Shown here: piece after piece, positions 62,210 to 64,000 of the stretch | How the letters are laid out: each line of letters begins with the position of its first letter | Numbering within the stretch: position 1 is the first letter of the stretch | From: Bin55 sp028819195 | GTDB lineage: Bacteria; Pseudomonadota; Gammaproteobacteria; Pseudomonadales; Azotimanducaceae | Assembly: GCA_028819195.1 (NCBI GenBank) | Contig: JAPPMF010000015.1 | Location: forward strand, 163,536 to 227,535 | Length of the DNA stretch: 64,000 nt | Reading direction: 5' to 3' | Notes under the pieces: model-generated | Told to the model about the DNA's origin: nothing | What the model saw: the letters and a program-made list of their open reading frames with translations, nothing else | Databases searched by the model: none | Program-made: the position numbers and the translations under genes

Positions 62210-63187
62210 ATGAAACGAAGACAATTTAAGTGGAAGTCGATTACGTGCCTGTGTTTGTTGGGCGCACTGTCGGTGCAATTGTTGGCAAAAGATGACGACA
62301 ACGAAGCACGCGAAAACTCACAAGCAGAGGTACTGAACGGGGTCGATGTGACGACCACTGAAATAGAAAATGCGGCCCGAGTTTTATCCGAATTAGAAGC
62401 CGAAGCAATGGCAGATTTTGTTAACCAAGCGCTGGGCCTCACTATTGATCAGATGGGATTCATTCTTGATCCGGAACGAATCACACCAGCTATTCACTAC
62501 TTGTTTGATTCGGTAGCGCCATTATTTGATAGGGTAGTCCTCAACCTTGGGGTTGAGTTTGAATATGTTGATCTGCAACTTAAAGTAAAAACATTACACG
62601 ATGATAGCCCTTTCAAAGACAGTGATCTACGAGAAGGTGATGTAATTGTTAGTATAAACGGTAGCCTAGTCCCTACACAACAAGACGATTTTGCGCGGTT
62701 TTCGTTTCCCGAATTAGTATTTGAGCAAATTTCCATGGGAACAGAGCCGCTTGTACTGGAAGTATCTCGCAGCGATGAAACCCTGGAACTAGAAGTACCG
62801 ACAAACCAAGAAACCTGGCAGGACTATTACATTTCGAGTTATCTAACGCGAACACCGAGCGACCACAATTTAACCCTCAATCGTTTTTTTGCAAGAGAGG
62901 TTGAACAGTCGCGTTTAGTACTGATGGAAATCGAGAGTGATCTCGGACAGTATTTCGATGTTGAGTTCGGCGTACTTGTCCTCCAAGCACCGGAACGCTC
63001 TTTATTGAAACCCGGCGATATTTTATTAGAAGTAGGAGACCAAAAAATTCGCGCCATCTCCCATATCCGAAAATCGCTACGAAATCAGAGTGAACAAGTC
63101 GAAGCGCGTGTAAAGCGAAGATCGAAAAACATACAAATTCAAGCAGACTTAACCGGAATGATCATTCGGGAAATTGAGGAAAAATAA
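62210..63187 (+). CDS. Secreted PDZ-domain protein 2
   Basis: 325 residues from ATG 62210 (GAGG upstream). Signal peptide (about 1-22), helical segment, then two PDZ-like modules: REGDVIVSINGSLVP near residue 142 and KPGDILLEVGDQKIRAISHI near 272. Shares the segments VLMEIESDLGQYF and VEFGVLVL with protein 1 (IMEIEEDLGHYF), so they are paralogues. Follows the first by 42 bp. Function is not known; signal sensing is inferred. Confidence 0.65.
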   Translation: MKRRQFKWKSITCLCLLGALSVQLLAKDDDNEARENSQAEVLNGVDVTTTEIENAARVLSELEAEAMADFVNQALGLTIDQMGFILDPERITPAIHYLFDSVAPLFDRVVLNLGVEFEYVDLQLKVKTLHDDSPFKDSDLREGDVIVSINGSLVPTQQDDFARFSFPELVFEQISMGTEPLVLEVSRSDETLELEVPTNQETWQDYYISSYLTRTPSDHNLTLNRFFAREVEQSRLVLMEIESDLGQYFDVEFGVLVLQAPERSLLKPGDILLEVGDQKIRAISHIRKSLRNQSEQVEARVKRRSKNIQIQADLTGMIIREIEEK

Positions 63188-63199
63188 GCAAATCTCCAA

Positions 63200-63988
63200 C
63201 TATGAATCGAGTTTTTGCATGATTCCGTACCACTGTTCTTCAAGTTGTTCGATCTCCCTCGTTGTTTGATCAAACTCTGCTAGCCACCGATTGAGTTCTT
63301 CGCGATCAGCAGATTGAACTGTCGTTTTGTCAGTGAATTTTGCCTGTAATTTGAATTTGGTCTGTGTCAACACCTCAATCTGTTGTTCAATGACGACAAG
63401 CTCTTTACGGGAGGAAGCGTCTCGATTCCGTTGGTCAGCCCGTTCTTTCCTCCGCGATTTTTGCGAATCCATGCGATTTGGTTTAACGTCTGAAGGAGAT
63501 CGAACGAGGTCTTTCTCGTAATCCTCTAGATCCCCTTCATAATCCGACACTTTTTTATCACGTATCAACCAAAAGTCATTCACACATTCAGTTAACAAAT
63601 GTCGGTCGTGAGCGACGATAACTACCGCCCCACCAAAATCGTTCAGCGCGTTGGCTAAAGCATCACGCATTTCAATATCCAAGTGATTGGTTGGTTCATC
63701 AAGAACCAAAATTGCATTGTCATTCAGAGAAATCGTCGCGAGTACCAGTCGCGCGCGTTCGCCACCACTCAATTGTTCAATTGGTCTAAAGATGTCGTCC
63801 CCGCGGAATCCCCATGCCCCCAACAGGTTGCGAGATTCCTGCTTGGAAAGCTCCGACGCATCTTGCAAATGTTGCAGCGAACTCTGAGCTAAGTTCAGTT
63901 GCTCAATTTGATGTTGGGCAAAGTAGCCCACCGTTGAATGTTTACTTAAGGAAGGTGTGTTTAATTCAAAATTGCTAGAATCTAACAT
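63200..63988 (-). CDS. ABC-F ATPase, C-terminal part (partial)
   Basis: 262 residues of an ABC-F translation/ribosome factor (YheS-like). GYFAQHQIEQLN near residue 21 is the Q-loop region, LSGGERARLVLA near 73 the ABC signature, and AILVLDEPTNHLD near 92 Walker B. A coiled C-terminal tail follows. The first ABC domain and the Walker A of the second must lie before the window edge. Four codons before ATG 63988, the last bases of the window give an in-frame TAG (63998-64000), just where Walker A should be, so the gene may be cut here. Confidence 0.7.
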   Translation of the reverse strand: MLDSSNFELNTPSLSKHSTVGYFAQHQIEQLNLAQSSLQHLQDASELSKQESRNLLGAWGFRGDDIFRPIEQLSGGERARLVLATISLNDNAILVLDEPTNHLDIEMRDALANALNDFGGAVVIVAHDRHLLTECVNDFWLIRDKKVSDYEGDLEDYEKDLVRSPSDVKPNRMDSQKSRRKERADQRNRDASSRKELVVIEQQIEVLTQTKFKLQAKFTDKTTVQSADREELNRWLAEFDQTTREIEQLEEQWYGIMQKLDS

Positions 63989-64000
63989 TGAGTTATTCTA

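Noticed and set aside
1..64000. tRNA, rRNA, CRISPR arrays and complete insertion sequences
   Set aside because: Scanned by eye for T-loop patterns, regular repeats and transposase motifs; none supportable.

Overview
The window looks like chromosome of an AT-leaning gammaproteobacterium. The evidence is the block secB - membrane rhodanese - gpmI - envC (40-43.5 kb), mutY-yggX, tatABC, dtd, trmL and a cbb3 oxidase operon. cbb3 oxidase plus a quinol NO reductase point to life at low oxygen with some nitrogen-oxide handling. No rRNA, tRNA, CRISPR array or intact insertion sequence was recognised, and species cannot be named.

Layout. 1-2.5 kb: end of an outer-membrane barrel gene, an Anbu proteasome-like protease, a bacterial cereblon-type CULT protein and a HAD hydrolase. 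2.5-6.3 kb: Yip1-like membrane protein and ccoNOQP. 6.3-29.4 kb: an accessory (defence) island that starts immediately after ccoP with a 5'-truncated AlbA/HATPase-type regulator. It holds (a) a DUF499 ATPase, small partner, DUF1156 DNA methyltransferase and PLD-SNF2 helicase operon; (b) on the minus strand a SIR2 NADase overlapping a 936-residue helical-repeat protein, with a 170-residue protein and a GIY-YIG-like protein upstream; (c) a GHKL ATPase / STAS-like (DUF4325) / one-TM protein operon; (d) a large STAND-type P-loop NTPase. 29.4-30.3 kb is empty or decayed. 30.3-32.2 kb: DUF1428 and tatABC. 32.4-35.6 kb: a PIN nuclease pair and an anchored propeller-like protein. 35.6-43.5 kb: dtd, a PP-loop thiolation enzyme with TusA, trmL, an unknown anchored protein, a decayed second trmL end, secB, rhodanese, gpmI, envC. 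43.9-50.3 kb: EF-hand protein, two large retropepsin-like/TPR/TlpA paralogues, and a hicB-hicA pair with hicA frameshifted. 50.5-54.8 kb: qNOR, an APC-like transporter, a hypothetical. 54.8-57.2 kb: mutY, yggX, small membrane proteins, a methyltransferase. 57.2-63.2 kb: a HAMP-SpoIIE-STAS phosphatase, then an ECF sigma factor, a membrane anti-sigma candidate and two PDZ proteins. 63.2 kb to the end: the 3' part of an ABC-F gene.

Most striking points: two large defence ATPase genes (DUF499 and STAND) are each cut by a single in-frame TAG, with clear protein continuing in the same frame afterwards. The SIR2/936-residue pair looks like a two-polypeptide version of a SIR2-plus-helical-repeat (DSR-like) defence protein. 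The GHKL/STAS/TM operon resembles a partner-switching module placed among defence genes, and I do not recognise it as a described system. A trmL remnant shows how a segment was inserted beside secB. hicA is off by two bases in an AT-dinucleotide run, which could be a switch.
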